From: a virus
Reading direction: 5' to 3' (one strand)
IMG/VR virus record: IMGVR_UViG_3300046506_000220
Coordinates: 1 to 64,000 of that record
DNA: 64,000 nucleotides
Shown here piece after piece: positions 1 through 8,737 of this stretch. The notes beneath the pieces were generated by a model. That model saw only the letters and a program-made list of their open reading frames with translations, was not told the DNA's origin and did no database searches. Position numbers and translations under genes: made by a program. Numbering within the stretch: the stretch's first letter is position 1; the number at the start of each line of letters is the position of its first letter.

Positions 1-6
1 GCCCCC

Positions 7-116
7 CCTCCAGCCTTCCTCCAGCCTTCCTCCAGCCTTCCTCCAGCCTTCCTCCAGCCTTCCTCCAGCCTTCCTCCAGCCTTCCTCCAGCCTTCCTCCG
101 GCCAACCTCCAGCCCG
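7..116. repeat. Tandem 11-bp repeat array
   Basis: Eight perfect head-to-tail copies of the 11-mer CCTCCAGCCTT run from 7 to 94. Two degenerate copies follow (95-105 and 106-116). No gene covers the array. Regular direct repeats of this size can be protein-binding sites (iterons, centromeres) or simple slippage products. There is no palindrome in the unit, so a dimeric-repressor operator is unlikely. The repeats may continue left of the window. Confidence 0.9.
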
Positions 117-351
117 GTACCACCCCATATTCAACCCATATTCGCGAGGTGGTACACTGTTTATCGGGCAAGCTCCTGAAAAGGATGCTTAAGGGATGCT
201 TAAGGCCAGTAAGCTCCTTACCGGAGCCCAATAAGATCCTGATAAGAGCCTTACCGGGGGCCAGAATAAGATGCCGGGGAGCGGCATTAAATAACCATAT
301 TCAGCCGGCATTTAATATAAACCGTCGACAGACCATCAAACAGACCACCAG
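117..351. other. Intergenic leader with short repeats
   Basis: Non-coding stretch between the 11-bp array and the HNH gene. It holds a second tandem 11-mer (GGATGCTTAAG at 183-193 and 194-204), CCATATTC words near 126, 136 and 295, and two TTACCGG words. It is more AT-rich toward 285-345 and could contain the promoter of the endonuclease gene, but I see no convincing -35/-10 pair. A 68-codon reading frame here has no ribosome-binding site or domain and is not called. Confidence 0.5.
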
Positions 352-915
352 ATGACAAGGAAAGCTGAACCCTTCAGCCGCGCCGACTTCACCATCAAGC
401 TCGCACGGGAGCACTTTGGCTACGACCCGGAGCTGGGGCGCGTGATCCGGCTCAGGAACCCGCGGCGGGGACCGCAGACGGCCGGCCAGATCGCCAGTAA
501 GCCCGATAGCGCCAACGGGCTGCGGCGGGTCAAGTTCCGGGGCCTGCTGATCTACGAACATCATCTGGTCTGGGCACTCGTCAAGGGCGAGTGGCCCGTG
601 GCGGGGCTCAGACATCGCGACGGCAACGGCGAAAACAACCGGATCGGGAACCTGGTGGAGGCCACCCGCACGGTTCAGAGCAACAGACTTTTACAGACTG
701 GGGACCGGGCGGATGAAAACCTGCCACTTTCCGGTGTCGTCCCGACTTCCAGCGGAAAATTCAAGGCTTTGATCTATCGGGGCAGAATGTGGTACCTGGG
801 GACTTTCGAGACCGCCAAAGAGGCCTCTCAAGCTTACGAACGGGCCAAAAAGGTGTTGCACAACCCCCTCAATTGCAAAATCCCGACCGAGGACCTCCTG
901 AATCTCCTCTTTTAA
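352..915 (+). CDS. HNH endonuclease with AP2-like DNA-binding domain
   Basis: A 187-residue free-standing HNH nuclease of the HNH_3/AP2 type common in phages, where such proteins act as homing-type endonucleases cutting one or both strands of DNA. The catalytic core spans about residues 65-105: His70-His71, then LRHRDGN (His88) and NNRIGNL (Asn95/Asn96, Asn100). Residues about 128-168 form an AP2/ERF-like three-strand plus helix unit (GKFKALIYRGRMWYLGTF followed by a helix) that contacts DNA. The ATG has only a weak ribosome-binding site. The gene stands alone, is flanked by repeats, and is followed by a damaged copy of its own 3' end, which fits a mobile gene. Confidence 0.88.
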   Translation: MTRKAEPFSRADFTIKLAREHFGYDPELGRVIRLRNPRRGPQTAGQIASKPDSANGLRRVKFRGLLIYEHHLVWALVKGEWPVAGLRHRDGNGENNRIGNLVEATRTVQSNRLLQTGDRADENLPLSGVVPTSSGKFKALIYRGRMWYLGTFETAKEASQAYERAKKVLHNPLNCKIPTEDLLNLLF

Positions 916-930
916 GCTCCCCAACCCCGG

Positions 931-1032
931 TAACAGCAGACTTTTGAGACGCCGGAGAGGCTCTCCAGGCTTACGAAAAGCCAAAAAAGTGTTATCAACT
1001 GTAAAATTCCGGAGGAAGACCTCCTTATTTAA
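931..1032 (+). pseudogene. Decayed duplicate of the AP2 end of the HNH gene
   Basis: This stretch repeats the last third of the preceding gene with many changes. ACTTTTGAGACGCCGGAGAGG corresponds to the gene's ACTTTCGAGACCGCCAAAGAGG, then GCTTACGAA, GCCAAAAAAGTGTT, AAAATTCCGG and GAGGACCTCCT-like words follow in the same order up to the stop codon. Small deletions break the frame and nothing upstream supplies an HNH core. It is a tandem partial duplication or the remnant of a second AP2-HNH gene. Confidence 0.7.
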
Positions 1033-1222
1033 GCTCTCAAGCTCTCTCAGGCTCTTTACCAGCCCCAATCCGGGCTGTATAGTTCGAGCCATGCTTCATG
1101 ATCTGTGGTGGTGAGTGAGGCAGGAGAGGATGCAAAATCCTCTCTTCAGACGGTTGGAGTGGCCAGCTTTGACCGTCACCCCGCCAGGGGGCATCAATAG
1201 TTTTGATCCTTGGTAGTTTCTT

Positions 1223-1258
1223 AGCCCCCGGTCGGGTCGCTCCCGCCTGGGGGCTTTC
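1223..1258 (+). terminator. Rho-independent terminator-like hairpin
   Basis: AGCCCCC at 1223-1229 pairs with GGGGGCT at 1249-1255, and the inner bases extend the stem imperfectly. A short pyrimidine tract TTTCTCC follows. It would end transcription coming from the HNH gene. Confidence 0.65.
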
Positions 1259-1268
1259 TCCATTTCTG

Positions 1269-1308
1269 GCGCCTTGAACCGTTTCCGGACAAGGTTCAGG
1301 CGCTTTTT
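1269..1308 (+). terminator. Second terminator, + strand
   Basis: GCGCCTTGAACC (1269-1280) pairs with GGTTCAGGCGC (1293-1303), leaving one bulged base, and is followed by TTTTT (1304-1308). It sits between the convergent HNH and primase genes and backs up the hairpin just upstream. Confidence 0.65.
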
Positions 1309-1351
1309 GACCAGGTTCAGTAGCTGTCCTCGCGGTTGAACACGTGCAGGC

Positions 1352-3871
1352 TCAGGCGACGCTCAGCCTCTCGCCAGAACGGCCCGTCGGGGTACTCGAC
1401 GAACCCGTCACACCCACAAGTGTGAGGTTTTCGTAGCAGATCTCCTGCCCCCCCAGCTCCGTGCCGGTGATTGAAAGCCTGAATCCGAACTCGGAAGCCA
1501 ATTCCCTCATCTTGGCTCTGAACTGCGTCGATCCAACAGGCCTCGCAGACGCCGGCCCGACGCAAAAGGACCAGTACGCCTGGTAAAGCCTCGTTTCCGG
1601 AACGGATATGCGGGTCGAAGTCTTCGATCCAGCGGACTCCACGCTCTGGAGAGCGCTGATCCGCACCTTGCCGCTCTCCGTGAGAAAAAAACGTACGCTG
1701 TTATTGATGTTGGCCACTTCGCGCATGACCTGCACATGCGAAGCGGGCAAGGTGAACTCACTGGCCACGCGCAGCCGCGCCATCGCCTGCACCGCCCACG
1801 CGACAATTGCTTCGCGTTCCTCAACGACGATCAGGTCCCCGAGGTCCAGGCGCCGCTCACTCGCCCGGACCGGCCGGTTGAACTGGAACACGAGCCACCT
1901 GCGGTTAAACCCCTCGGAGGTGTCCTCGGTGCGCGGGTAATGGTTGCCCGCGAACCAGTGCGTGCAGATTGGCTTGAAGCGGAAGATCTGGTCACCCTTC
2001 ATCTGGCCGCTCATCTCGGCGCCATCGATGATGTCCTTGAACTTCTGGCCATCGATGAGCTTCCTCTCCGACAGCTCCCCCGCCACGTTGATGATCTTTT
2101 CAAACATCTGGGTGGGCAGGAACCTGTCCGACCAGTCATTCGGCGGCACCGCGCAGCGCGCGTTGTCGGGCACCAGCGACTGCGCGATTCTCAACAGCTG
2201 GGATTTGCCGGATTTCGGCGCCCCCTGCAGCAGGATCGCGCGCTGATAGCGCGGGCCGAGACCAAACAGCGTCACCGCGAGCGCTTCCTGCAGTGCATCC
2301 ACCTTCTGCTGGTAATCGTCGTCCTCGGCCCAGCACTTCTCCAGAAACTGGAAAAAAAGCGGGGCCTGCCCGGCTGAACCCGGCAGGTAACGGAATGGCA
2401 GCGTGTAGACCATCCCGTAAGCGGGGTCGTGCGGCAGCAGCTTGAGGTCTTCCGTCAGGAAACCGTTGGCGAAATTCACGCCGCGCACATCCAGCGCCTT
2501 GATGCCCTGCGGCAGCACCGTCTTCATCAGGCCGTGGATGCCCCGGATGTCGCTGAACTTCTTGCAGGCGATCAGGTGCCCGTAGTCGGCGCTGATGCGC
2601 GCCTGCACATAGGTGTCGTCGAGCTTTTCCCAGTGACTGCCCGCCCACTTCCAGATCGTGCCGTTGTGGGCCTTCACGGGAAACAGCTGCTCCAGGTCCC
2701 GGATCGCCGCGCGCGCGATCTCCGACTGGTCCTGGCCGCGGATGTCGCCCATGCGCAGCTCCTTGATGCGGCTCTTGAGCGTCGTGATCTTGACCCCGAG
2801 GCCCCCGGCGTTCGAGATGTAGTCCAGCAGCCGGTCCTCCTCGAGCTTGTTGAGCGACGTGGCGCTCGAGATCTTCAGGAGCGCCCGGTCGATCGCCGCC
2901 GCGCGCTGGGGCGAATCCTTGGGCCACCGTTCGAACTCGTCGATCAGGAACTGCTTGATCAGCTCGAACGTCCACTGCTCCTGCTCCCGCGTGAATTCCA
3001 GCCCCCACGCCTGCTTTTCTTCCTCCGTCAGGCCGTCATCCCAGCCGCTGGGCAGCACCTTCTGCTTGTCGAACACGTCGCGGTGCAGGAAGCGGATCAG
3101 GTTGCGCACATGCTTGTCGACATCGATCGGGTCGCCCGCGACGTGCTCGGTGAAGTCGCTCGCGTACGCCTGCAGCATCCCGATCGCCTCCTTCACCGAC
3201 CGGTCACCCCGCATCACCGCGTAGGCGAACAGGCCCGCGCGCTCGGTCAGGCTCGTGTCGCGCGAACCCGCCGACGCATAGTCGACCACGCGCGTCCAGC
3301 CGCTGTGCGACAGGTCGACCCCCGCCTCGGTGAGCGCGGCGCGCAGCATCGACTCGATCTCGGCATCCAGCGCGCTCAGCTGCGTGTGCACGTCGACGAG
3401 ATCGCAGCTGGCCTCGTACGCGCGGCCCGTGTCCGGATGGATCGACGGCGGCAGCACCGCCTGCGTGCGCGCCGAGAGCAGCTCGACGATCGTCTCGCCA
3501 CTCGTGTTGCGGATGCGAAAGGTCTTCAGGCCCGTGTAGCGGAACGCCAGCATCGCCCCCTTCCTGCCGACCCGGCGCCACGGCGACGGGGGCAGCAGCT
3601 GCTCGATCACGGCGACCAGCCGCTGGTCGGTGGTGTCGATGTCGACCATGCAGATCCCGGACTGCGGCCCCAGCACCAGCCCGATGTTGCCCCCGGCGCA
3701 GCTCTGAAGCCACTGCGCCTGCGTCTCAGGCTCCACCGGCTGGTCGAAGTAGCGCGACCAGTCCATCGGGATCGGCTTCTTCTCGCGGGGATACAGCGGG
3801 ATCACGGGCAGGCCCGCTTCAAGGTAGCGGGGTGCGGTCAGCGCAAAGATGGCGGGGCGTTCGTTACTCAT
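1352..3871 (-). CDS. Prim-Pol primase / SF3 (D5-like) helicase
   Basis: An 839-residue bifunctional replication protein of phages and plasmids that makes primers and unwinds DNA at the origin. The N-terminal part is a primase-polymerase (archaeo-eukaryotic primase) domain: GLVLGPQSGICMVDIDTTD supplies the metal-binding Asp77/Asp79, and VLPPSIHPDTGRAY supplies the sxH motif (His145). The C-terminal part is a D5-like superfamily 3 helicase with Walker A GAPKSGKS near residue 560, a Walker B-like stretch IINVAGELSE, and a WFAGNHYP motif ahead of FNRRWLVFQF. I chose the ATG at 3871 because it overlaps the stop of the upstream gene by eight bases (CATGAGTAA), as expected for translational coupling. 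An in-frame start 45 bases earlier is possible but lies inside the neighbour. Confidence 0.9.
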   Translation of the reverse strand: MSNERPAIFALTAPRYLEAGLPVIPLYPREKKPIPMDWSRYFDQPVEPETQAQWLQSCAGGNIGLVLGPQSGICMVDIDTTDQRLVAVIEQLLPPSPWRRVGRKGAMLAFRYTGLKTFRIRNTSGETIVELLSARTQAVLPPSIHPDTGRAYEASCDLVDVHTQLSALDAEIESMLRAALTEAGVDLSHSGWTRVVDYASAGSRDTSLTERAGLFAYAVMRGDRSVKEAIGMLQAYASDFTEHVAGDPIDVDKHVRNLIRFLHRDVFDKQKVLPSGWDDGLTEEEKQAWGLEFTREQEQWTFELIKQFLIDEFERWPKDSPQRAAAIDRALLKISSATSLNKLEEDRLLDYISNAGGLGVKITTLKSRIKELRMGDIRGQDQSEIARAAIRDLEQLFPVKAHNGTIWKWAGSHWEKLDDTYVQARISADYGHLIACKKFSDIRGIHGLMKTVLPQGIKALDVRGVNFANGFLTEDLKLLPHDPAYGMVYTLPFRYLPGSAGQAPLFFQFLEKCWAEDDDYQQKVDALQEALAVTLFGLGPRYQRAILLQGAPKSGKSQLLRIAQSLVPDNARCAVPPNDWSDRFLPTQMFEKIINVAGELSERKLIDGQKFKDIIDGAEMSGQMKGDQIFRFKPICTHWFAGNHYPRTEDTSEGFNRRWLVFQFNRPVRASERRLDLGDLIVVEEREAIVAWAVQAMARLRVASEFTLPASHVQVMREVANINNSVRFFLTESGKVRISALQSVESAGSKTSTRISVPETRLYQAYWSFCVGPASARPVGSTQFRAKMRELASEFGFRLSITGTELGGQEICYENLTLVGVTGSSSTPTGRSGERLSVA

Positions 3872-4421
3872 GGGCGTGTTGGATGTCTTCGCTGGGGGTG
3901 GTCGGCGTCGCGTCATCGTCGGTGCTCTGGCGGGCCAGTGCGCTACGCAGCCGGTCCATCACGTCGGTGCGCTGGGCGGGTGACAGAACCTCTTCCATGA
4001 TGGCGAGCACCGTGTCCTGGAAGCTGCGGATCTGCTTGACGCCCAGCGCCCGCTCACGTGCGCTCACCAGCCGCTCCAGCAGGCTCGTGGCGACACGGAA
4101 ATACGCCATCCGCTCGGTCTGATCCGAGTCGCCGATGGTCTTGCCGTAATTTTTCAGCTCCGAGAACACCGAATAGAGGTCGACATCGAGGTTCGAGTCG
4201 ATCAGCTCCTCGGTGATGAGGATCATCGGTGGCGGGGGTGACCTGGGGTGGTCCTGTTCGGTCTTGCCGCGTGCCGCGAGCGAGATGATCCCGGTGAATT
4301 CGGGGCTGTACGGACACCCGGGATCCGTCAGGTAGGCGCCATCCTCGAGGGCCAGCTTGAAGACGAGCCTGAATGCCCATTCGGCATGTTCCCCGATCTC
4401 GGGGAAGTGGCGGTCGCTCAT
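3864..4421 (-). CDS. Unknown protein coupled to the primase
   Basis: A 185-residue protein I do not recognise. The ATG at 4421 is preceded by GGAGACACC, a good ribosome-binding site; a longer frame to 4787 has no such signal and crosses an operator-like palindrome and the antitoxin gene. The first 70 residues are mixed alpha/beta; residues about 85-165 look helical (SVFSELKNYGK...RVATSLLERLVSARERALGVKQIRSF), followed by a polar, Asp/Thr-rich tail. It shares an operon with the primase and overlaps it by eight bases, so a replication-control or small-terminase-like role could be imagined, but nothing in the sequence decides this. Confidence 0.75.
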   Translation of the reverse strand: MSDRHFPEIGEHAEWAFRLVFKLALEDGAYLTDPGCPYSPEFTGIISLAARGKTEQDHPRSPPPPMILITEELIDSNLDVDLYSVFSELKNYGKTIGDSDQTERMAYFRVATSLLERLVSARERALGVKQIRSFQDTVLAIMEEVLSPAQRTDVMDRLRSALARQSTDDDATPTTPSEDIQHAHE

Positions 4422-4488
4422 GGTGTCTCCGGTCGAGGAACAACAATAGGCCCTCCCGCACCACGATGAAACCAGAATCAGCACGACT

Positions 4489-4516
4489 ATCTGATAGACG
4501 GGCGCGTCTATCGGAT
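4489..4516. promoter_or_regulatory. Palindromic operator upstream of the primase operon
   Basis: An inverted repeat with 11-bp arms (one mismatch) around a 6-bp GGGCGC spacer: GATAGAC at 4493-4499 and GTCTATC at 4506-4512 are its perfect core. It lies about 70 bp upstream of the gene starting at 4421, a typical place for a dimeric repressor. No palindrome with this core was noticed elsewhere in the window. Confidence 0.6.
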
Positions 4517-4572
4517 GGTCGTGGTGGCGTGTCTGTGTGATCAGATCCACGCCGGAACCGCTGAAAATTCCG

Positions 4573-4884
4573 TCAGTGCGCCAGATGCATCGGCTGCGCC
4601 ACCAGGCGCACACCCAGGGCAGCGCAAACGCGGCTGATCGTTTCGAAGCGCGGTTCGCTGCCGGGTCGAAGAGCTTTGTACAACGCTTCGCGAGCGATGC
4701 CGGAATCCTTCGCAACCTGTGACATTCCCCGTGCACGGGCAATGTCGCCGATGGCAGCGGCCAGTAGTGCCGGGTCGTTCTCTTCAAGAACGGTTGTCAG
4801 GTATGCCGCCACTTCCTCTTCGCTGTTCAGATATTCGGCCGCATCGAACTCGGAGAGTTCGGAAACCTTGATTTTTCTGGTCAT
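4573..4884 (-). CDS. HigA-type antitoxin (HI1420 family)
   Basis: A 103-residue helix-turn-helix antitoxin of the addiction-module antidote group (HI1420 type). The N-terminal KVSELSEFDAAEYLNSEEEVAAYL portion is typical of the family and precedes a Cro/CI-like HTH (GMSQVAKDSGIAREALYKALRPGSEPRFETISRVCAALGV). It should bind its toxin partner and the palindrome upstream of the operon. The ATG at 4884 lies seven bases after GGAGG; a TTG two codons earlier is too close to that site. The toxin gene is first and the antitoxin second, the usual order in this family. Confidence 0.88.
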   Translation of the reverse strand: MTRKIKVSELSEFDAAEYLNSEEEVAAYLTTVLEENDPALLAAAIGDIARARGMSQVAKDSGIAREALYKALRPGSEPRFETISRVCAALGVRLVAQPMHLAH

Positions 4885-4886
4885 GG

Positions 4887-5186
4887 TCAATCCTCCAGGG
4901 ATTTCGCCAGCGCAATGGCTCGCCGGATGTCGGCCTGCTGGGTGGACTTGTCACCGCCGCCCAGCATCACGATCATCAGTTCGCCGTGCTGGACGTAATA
5001 CAGGCGCCAGCCTGGCCCGAAATGTTCGCGCATCTCGAACACGCCTTCGCCTACAGGCTCCACGTCGCCCAGATTGCCAAGCTGGGCCTTGCGCAGCCGT
5101 TTGATGAGGCGCTGCCGTGTCAGCCCGTCCTTCAGGCCTTTGAGCCAATCGGAGAACTCATCGAGCTGTTTCACCGTGCAGGTCAT
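4887..5186 (-). CDS. HigB/RelE-type toxin (HI1419 family)
   Basis: A 99-residue RelE-superfamily toxin, probably a ribosome-dependent mRNA interferase. Hallmarks are DEFSDWLKGLKD at the start, LGDVEPVGEGVFEMREHFGPGWRLYYV in the middle and LMIVMLGGGDKSTQQADI near the end, matching the phage-derived Gp49-like/HI1419 family. It is the first gene of a two-gene operon with the antitoxin, whose start lies just past the toxin stop. In a phage-plasmid such a pair would stabilise inheritance or act against other phages. Confidence 0.9.
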   Translation of the reverse strand: MTCTVKQLDEFSDWLKGLKDGLTRQRLIKRLRKAQLGNLGDVEPVGEGVFEMREHFGPGWRLYYVQHGELMIVMLGGGDKSTQQADIRRAIALAKSLED

Positions 5187-5194
5187 TAATCAAT

Positions 5195-5212
5195 TGTAAT
5201 CGAATGATTACA
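5195..5212. promoter_or_regulatory. Toxin-antitoxin operator
   Basis: TGTAATC and GATTACA form a perfect inverted repeat with 7-bp arms and a GAAT spacer, starting nine bases upstream of the toxin ATG. It is AT-rich and overlaps the likely promoter, so it is the expected autoregulatory site of the HigBA-type pair. Confidence 0.75.
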
Positions 5213-5306
5213 CAATGTCAATCCGGTGAGGTCGGCATTGGCCGTTGGCAGGTAGCGCCGGGGCGCTGGCAGGTTTTCTTTGTAATACAGGTTCCCGTTG
5301 TTCAGA

Positions 5307-7109
5307 ATGGCGGCTATTCCCCTGGGCCTCCTGATGAACCAGTACCTGCAGCAGCTTCTCGAGCGAGCCGAGAACCGCTGGTCCAATGACCGCGCGGGGA
5401 TGTCGTATGGCGACTGGATGTGCGAGAACACGCTGCTGGGTGACCGGCCCTTCAGTTTCAGGCGTTATCCGTTCCAGAAACAGATCGCCGACGACATGCA
5501 CGACAACCTGGACGTGGTCAAGCCCTCCCAGGTGGGGCTCACCGAGCTGCAGATCCGCAAGGTGCTGGCGTTCATCGCGCGCGTGCGCAACGTCTCGGTG
5601 ATCTACACGCTGCCCGATGAAAAGATGATGGAGCGCATCTCGGCCGGCCGCATCCGGCCGATCATCGACAACAACCACGTCTTCAACCTTGAATCGATCG
5701 GTGCCACCCGCCCGACCCGCACGCGGGAGATGATGCAGGTCGGCAAGTCGTTTCTGTATGTCACCGCGGCCGGCGAAGGGGCGGCGACGTCCATCTCGGC
5801 CGACATGGTGGTCAATGATGAGGTGGACCTCACCGACCAGTCGATCCTGGCCCTCTTCGGCTCACGCCTGCAGGGCTCCGACTACCGGATCAACCACCGC
5901 TTCTCGACGCCGACCTTCGAGGACTACGGCATCGACCAGACCTTCAGGGTCAGCGACCAGCACGAGTACCTGCTCAAGTGCGCGCACTGCAACCACTGGC
6001 AGGTGCCTGACTTTGAGCGCCCGTTCGTGCGTATCCCAGGACTTGCCGACAGTCTCGCTTTCGAGGAGATCGAGGAATCGATGATCGATGCCGGCGTGAT
6101 TGACCTTGATACCATCACGGTGTGCTGCGAGCACTGCGGCGCTCTGCTCAACCTGGGGGACCACGAGCACCGCGAGTGGGTCGCGAAGCATCCGTCGCGC
6201 AAGCACGCACGTGGCTACCGGGTGCGTCCGTTCACGACCGAACGGCTCGATCCGAAGTACATCCTCACGCAGCTCTTTCGCTACAAGCGCAAGGACTTCC
6301 TGCGCGGCTGGTACAACACCGTGCTCGGGCGCTCGCACACGGGCGGTGACCAGCGCCTGTCTGATGCCGATATCAACGCCGCGTTCACCGAGCTGATGCT
6401 CAAGGCACCGCCGCTTCCGGGGCTACCGGCGTGGATCGGCGTCGACGTCGGCCAGACCTGCCACATCGTGGTCGCTCAGGGCTATGACGTCAGCTCGATG
6501 CACGTGCGCGAGTTCATCACGGTGCCGGTGGCGCGTCTGATCGAGGAGCTGCTGCGCATCTGCGTTGAGTATCGCGTCGTGGCGGGTGCCTGTGACCGTC
6601 ACCCGTACACGCCGACGGCCGAGGCCGCGCGCGATGCGACGTACGGGCGCGTGCTGCCCAACGAGTACCGCGGCGCGAAGGAAATCAACCTGGTCAGGGA
6701 TGCGGCGGGCGAAACCATCTACATGCAGACCAACCGCACCATGCTGCTCGACGAGGTCGCGCGGGCGGTGCGTCTGCATCGCATCCGCTTCTCGGGCTAC
6801 GGTACCCAGAAGGCGGCCATCGTTGAACATCTGAAGGACATGGTCCGTAACGAGGAACCGGAGAAGGAAGCCGAATGGAAGAAGCTGAACGGCAACGATC
6901 ACTACTTTCATGCGCTCGGATTCATGTTGTCGGCCGTGAAGCTGCATACCACCAACGCTTCTGCCCTCTTCAACACCGAAACGCGCGCTGTCATCGCCCT
7001 GACTGGAGCTGATGTGGGTTTCAACGCAGCACCGGGTCTGGTGACTCACAAATCCACCACCAACAGGCTGATCTATGGCCACCACGCCCAAAACATCCTC
7101 CACCTCTAA
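5307..7109 (+). CDS. Terminase large subunit (GpA type)
   Basis: The DNA-packaging motor: an ATPase that threads DNA into the prohead and a nuclease that cuts the concatemer. The protein (about 600 residues) follows the lambda GpA plan. YPFQKQIADDMHDNLDVVKPSQVGLTE is a Walker A-like region (KPSQVGLTE, the deviant P-loop of this family). ISADMVVNDEVDLTDQS contains Walker B (VVNDEVD). A zinc knuckle follows (CAHC, CCEHCG) near residues 225-280, and the C-terminal nuclease contains GVDVGQTCH and ACDRHPYTPTA. The ATG at 5307 is one option; ATG 5334 is another, and neither has a strong ribosome-binding site. No small terminase subunit is obvious directly upstream. It overlaps the portal gene by 35 bases. 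Confidence 0.92.
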   Translation: MAAIPLGLLMNQYLQQLLERAENRWSNDRAGMSYGDWMCENTLLGDRPFSFRRYPFQKQIADDMHDNLDVVKPSQVGLTELQIRKVLAFIARVRNVSVIYTLPDEKMMERISAGRIRPIIDNNHVFNLESIGATRPTRTREMMQVGKSFLYVTAAGEGAATSISADMVVNDEVDLTDQSILALFGSRLQGSDYRINHRFSTPTFEDYGIDQTFRVSDQHEYLLKCAHCNHWQVPDFERPFVRIPGLADSLAFEEIEESMIDAGVIDLDTITVCCEHCGALLNLGDHEHREWVAKHPSRKHARGYRVRPFTTERLDPKYILTQLFRYKRKDFLRGWYNTVLGRSHTGGDQRLSDADINAAFTELMLKAPPLPGLPAWIGVDVGQTCHIVVAQGYDVSSMHVREFITVPVARLIEELLRICVEYRVVAGACDRHPYTPTAEAARDATYGRVLPNEYRGAKEINLVRDAAGETIYMQTNRTMLLDEVARAVRLHRIRFSGYGTQKAAIVEHLKDMVRNEEPEKEAEWKKLNGNDHYFHALGFMLSAVKLHTTNASALFNTETRAVIALTGADVGFNAAPGLVTHKSTTNRLIYGHHAQNILHL

Positions 7110-8658
7110 AGGCCTGGGCGGCACCATCGGGTCGGCTCTGGCCATCCTGCTGCCACGGGCGAGAGCCGGCAAGGGCTTGTCGATGCCGGGGACCTACAAT
7201 CCCTCGGCACCCGACCAGCTGCTCACGCTGCCGACCTATCGCGAGCATCTGACCGATATCTTCGCGACCCGTACCGCGAATGACTCGCGCGCGCTGATCA
7301 AGTCGCTGTTTGTCCAGGATCCGGACATGTCCGCATCGGTCAACGCGTTCCTGACGGTGGCCAACACCGACATGGTGCCGATCGTGCGCGATGTGAACGG
7401 GATGATCGACCGCGACGGCATGAAGATCCTCAACGCGGTGATGGAAGCCTACGACACGCGCTTTGACTATACGAAGGGCTTCGACATGCGCCCGTCGTTC
7501 AAGGAGCTGGCCGAGAATTTCCGCTACCTGCTGCTCGCAGGTGGCTCGTTGCCCGTCGAGATGGTGCTCTCGAAGGCCTTCACGCCGGATGAATTCCGCA
7601 TGATCGACCCCGTCACGCTGTGGTGGAAGGAGACCCAGCCGGGTGTGTTCGATCCGATCCAGCGGACCAAGAATGGCCAGCTGATCGACCTGTCGATTCC
7701 GACCTTCTTCGTCAAGTTCTTCCGGCGCGATCCCACCAGCATCTACACCTACTCGCCGTTCGTCTCGTCGATCAACACGATCGCCGCGCGCCAGCAGGTC
7801 ATCAACGACCTGTACCGGATCATGCAGCTGACCGGCTACCCGCGCCTTGAAGTGAAGGTGCTGGAGGAGGTTGTCCTTAAAAATGCCCCGCTTGAGATCA
7901 GGACCGACCCGCTCAGGCAGAAGCAGTATGTTGAAAGTGCGCTCGCGCAGGTGACGGGCAACGTCTCGAACATCCGTCCCGACCAGGCCTTCGTGCACAC
8001 CGACTCGATCGACGTGGCGATGATCAACGACAGGCAGCCGGGGATGGCGCTGGACATTTCGAAGATCATCGACACGCTCAACTCACAGAACCAGGCGGGT
8101 TTGCGCACGATGGCGACCATCATCGGACGCGGCACCTCGGGCGTGAACACCGCCTCGGTTGAGGCGCGGGTCTTCAGCATGGTCGCCGAGGAGCTGAACC
8201 AGCCGATTGCCGATCTCTTCTCCGACATGCTGACGCTCGCGATCCGCCTGCAGGGCTCGCAGTCGGCGGTGACGGTCAGGTTCCGCCCGGTTGAGCTGCG
8301 CCCGCTCACTGAACTTGAACCGCAGCTGACGATGCGTGCCGCGCGCCTGAAGTCCGACCTGTCGCTGGGCATCATCGACGACGACGAGTACCACCTCGAG
8401 ATGTACGGCCGCATCCGTCCGGACAGCGCGCCGCTGCTGAGCGGCACGAACTTCATGCCGGGAACCAACGTGCAGGTGTTGACGGCCCAGGACATGCAGC
8501 TCCAGCCGAACACCGACCAGAGTGCATCCAACAGTACAACGAACCAGAACTCACCAGTGCCTAACGCGAAGAAGGTCAGCCCCAACTCCGATCCGCTGGG
8601 TCGATCGCTGACACCCAAAGGTTCGAAGTCCGCAACAAGTAACACGGTCAAACCGTAA
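7075..8658 (+). CDS. Portal protein
   Basis: A 527-residue protein in the portal position, directly after terminase. The dodecameric portal forms the DNA entry channel at one capsid vertex. Typical portal features are LLLAGGSLPVEMVL, an unstructured polar C-terminus rich in Asn/Ser/Thr, and MVAEELNQPIADLFSDMLTLAIRL ahead of the crown region. Start ATGGCCACC at 7075 overlaps the end of the terminase gene. Confidence comes from position and general composition more than from a single motif. Confidence 0.8.
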   Translation: MATTPKTSSTSKGLGGTIGSALAILLPRARAGKGLSMPGTYNPSAPDQLLTLPTYREHLTDIFATRTANDSRALIKSLFVQDPDMSASVNAFLTVANTDMVPIVRDVNGMIDRDGMKILNAVMEAYDTRFDYTKGFDMRPSFKELAENFRYLLLAGGSLPVEMVLSKAFTPDEFRMIDPVTLWWKETQPGVFDPIQRTKNGQLIDLSIPTFFVKFFRRDPTSIYTYSPFVSSINTIAARQQVINDLYRIMQLTGYPRLEVKVLEEVVLKNAPLEIRTDPLRQKQYVESALAQVTGNVSNIRPDQAFVHTDSIDVAMINDRQPGMALDISKIIDTLNSQNQAGLRTMATIIGRGTSGVNTASVEARVFSMVAEELNQPIADLFSDMLTLAIRLQGSQSAVTVRFRPVELRPLTELEPQLTMRAARLKSDLSLGIIDDDEYHLEMYGRIRPDSAPLLSGTNFMPGTNVQVLTAQDMQLQPNTDQSASNSTTNQNSPVPNAKKVSPNSDPLGRSLTPKGSKSATSNTVKP

Positions 8659-8737
8659 AAAATCTTTGACTCCTAACCATGGCGGTCTGAATAATACGGC
8701 TACTTTCACCGAGCAGTCATATTTGAACCAGACTGGT

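Larger units (their letters stand above)
1033..1351. other. Non-coding gap with hairpins
   Basis: Between the pseudogene remnant and the convergent primase gene. It holds a perfect hairpin with 8-bp arms (GAGAGGAT at 1124-1131, ATCCTCTC at 1137-1144) and two terminator-like hairpins listed separately. I see no gene in it. Confidence 0.6.

Noticed and set aside
7-116. Tandem repeats as a CRISPR array
   Set aside because: Units are 11 bp and directly adjacent; no spacers exist and no cas gene is near.
149-355. 68-residue open frame before the HNH gene
   Set aside because: No ribosome-binding site, overlaps repeats and the HNH start, and the text has no protein-like pattern.
2429-4000. 523-residue open frame on the plus strand
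   Set aside because: Shadow of the primase-helicase; Arg/His/Gln-rich with no family features.
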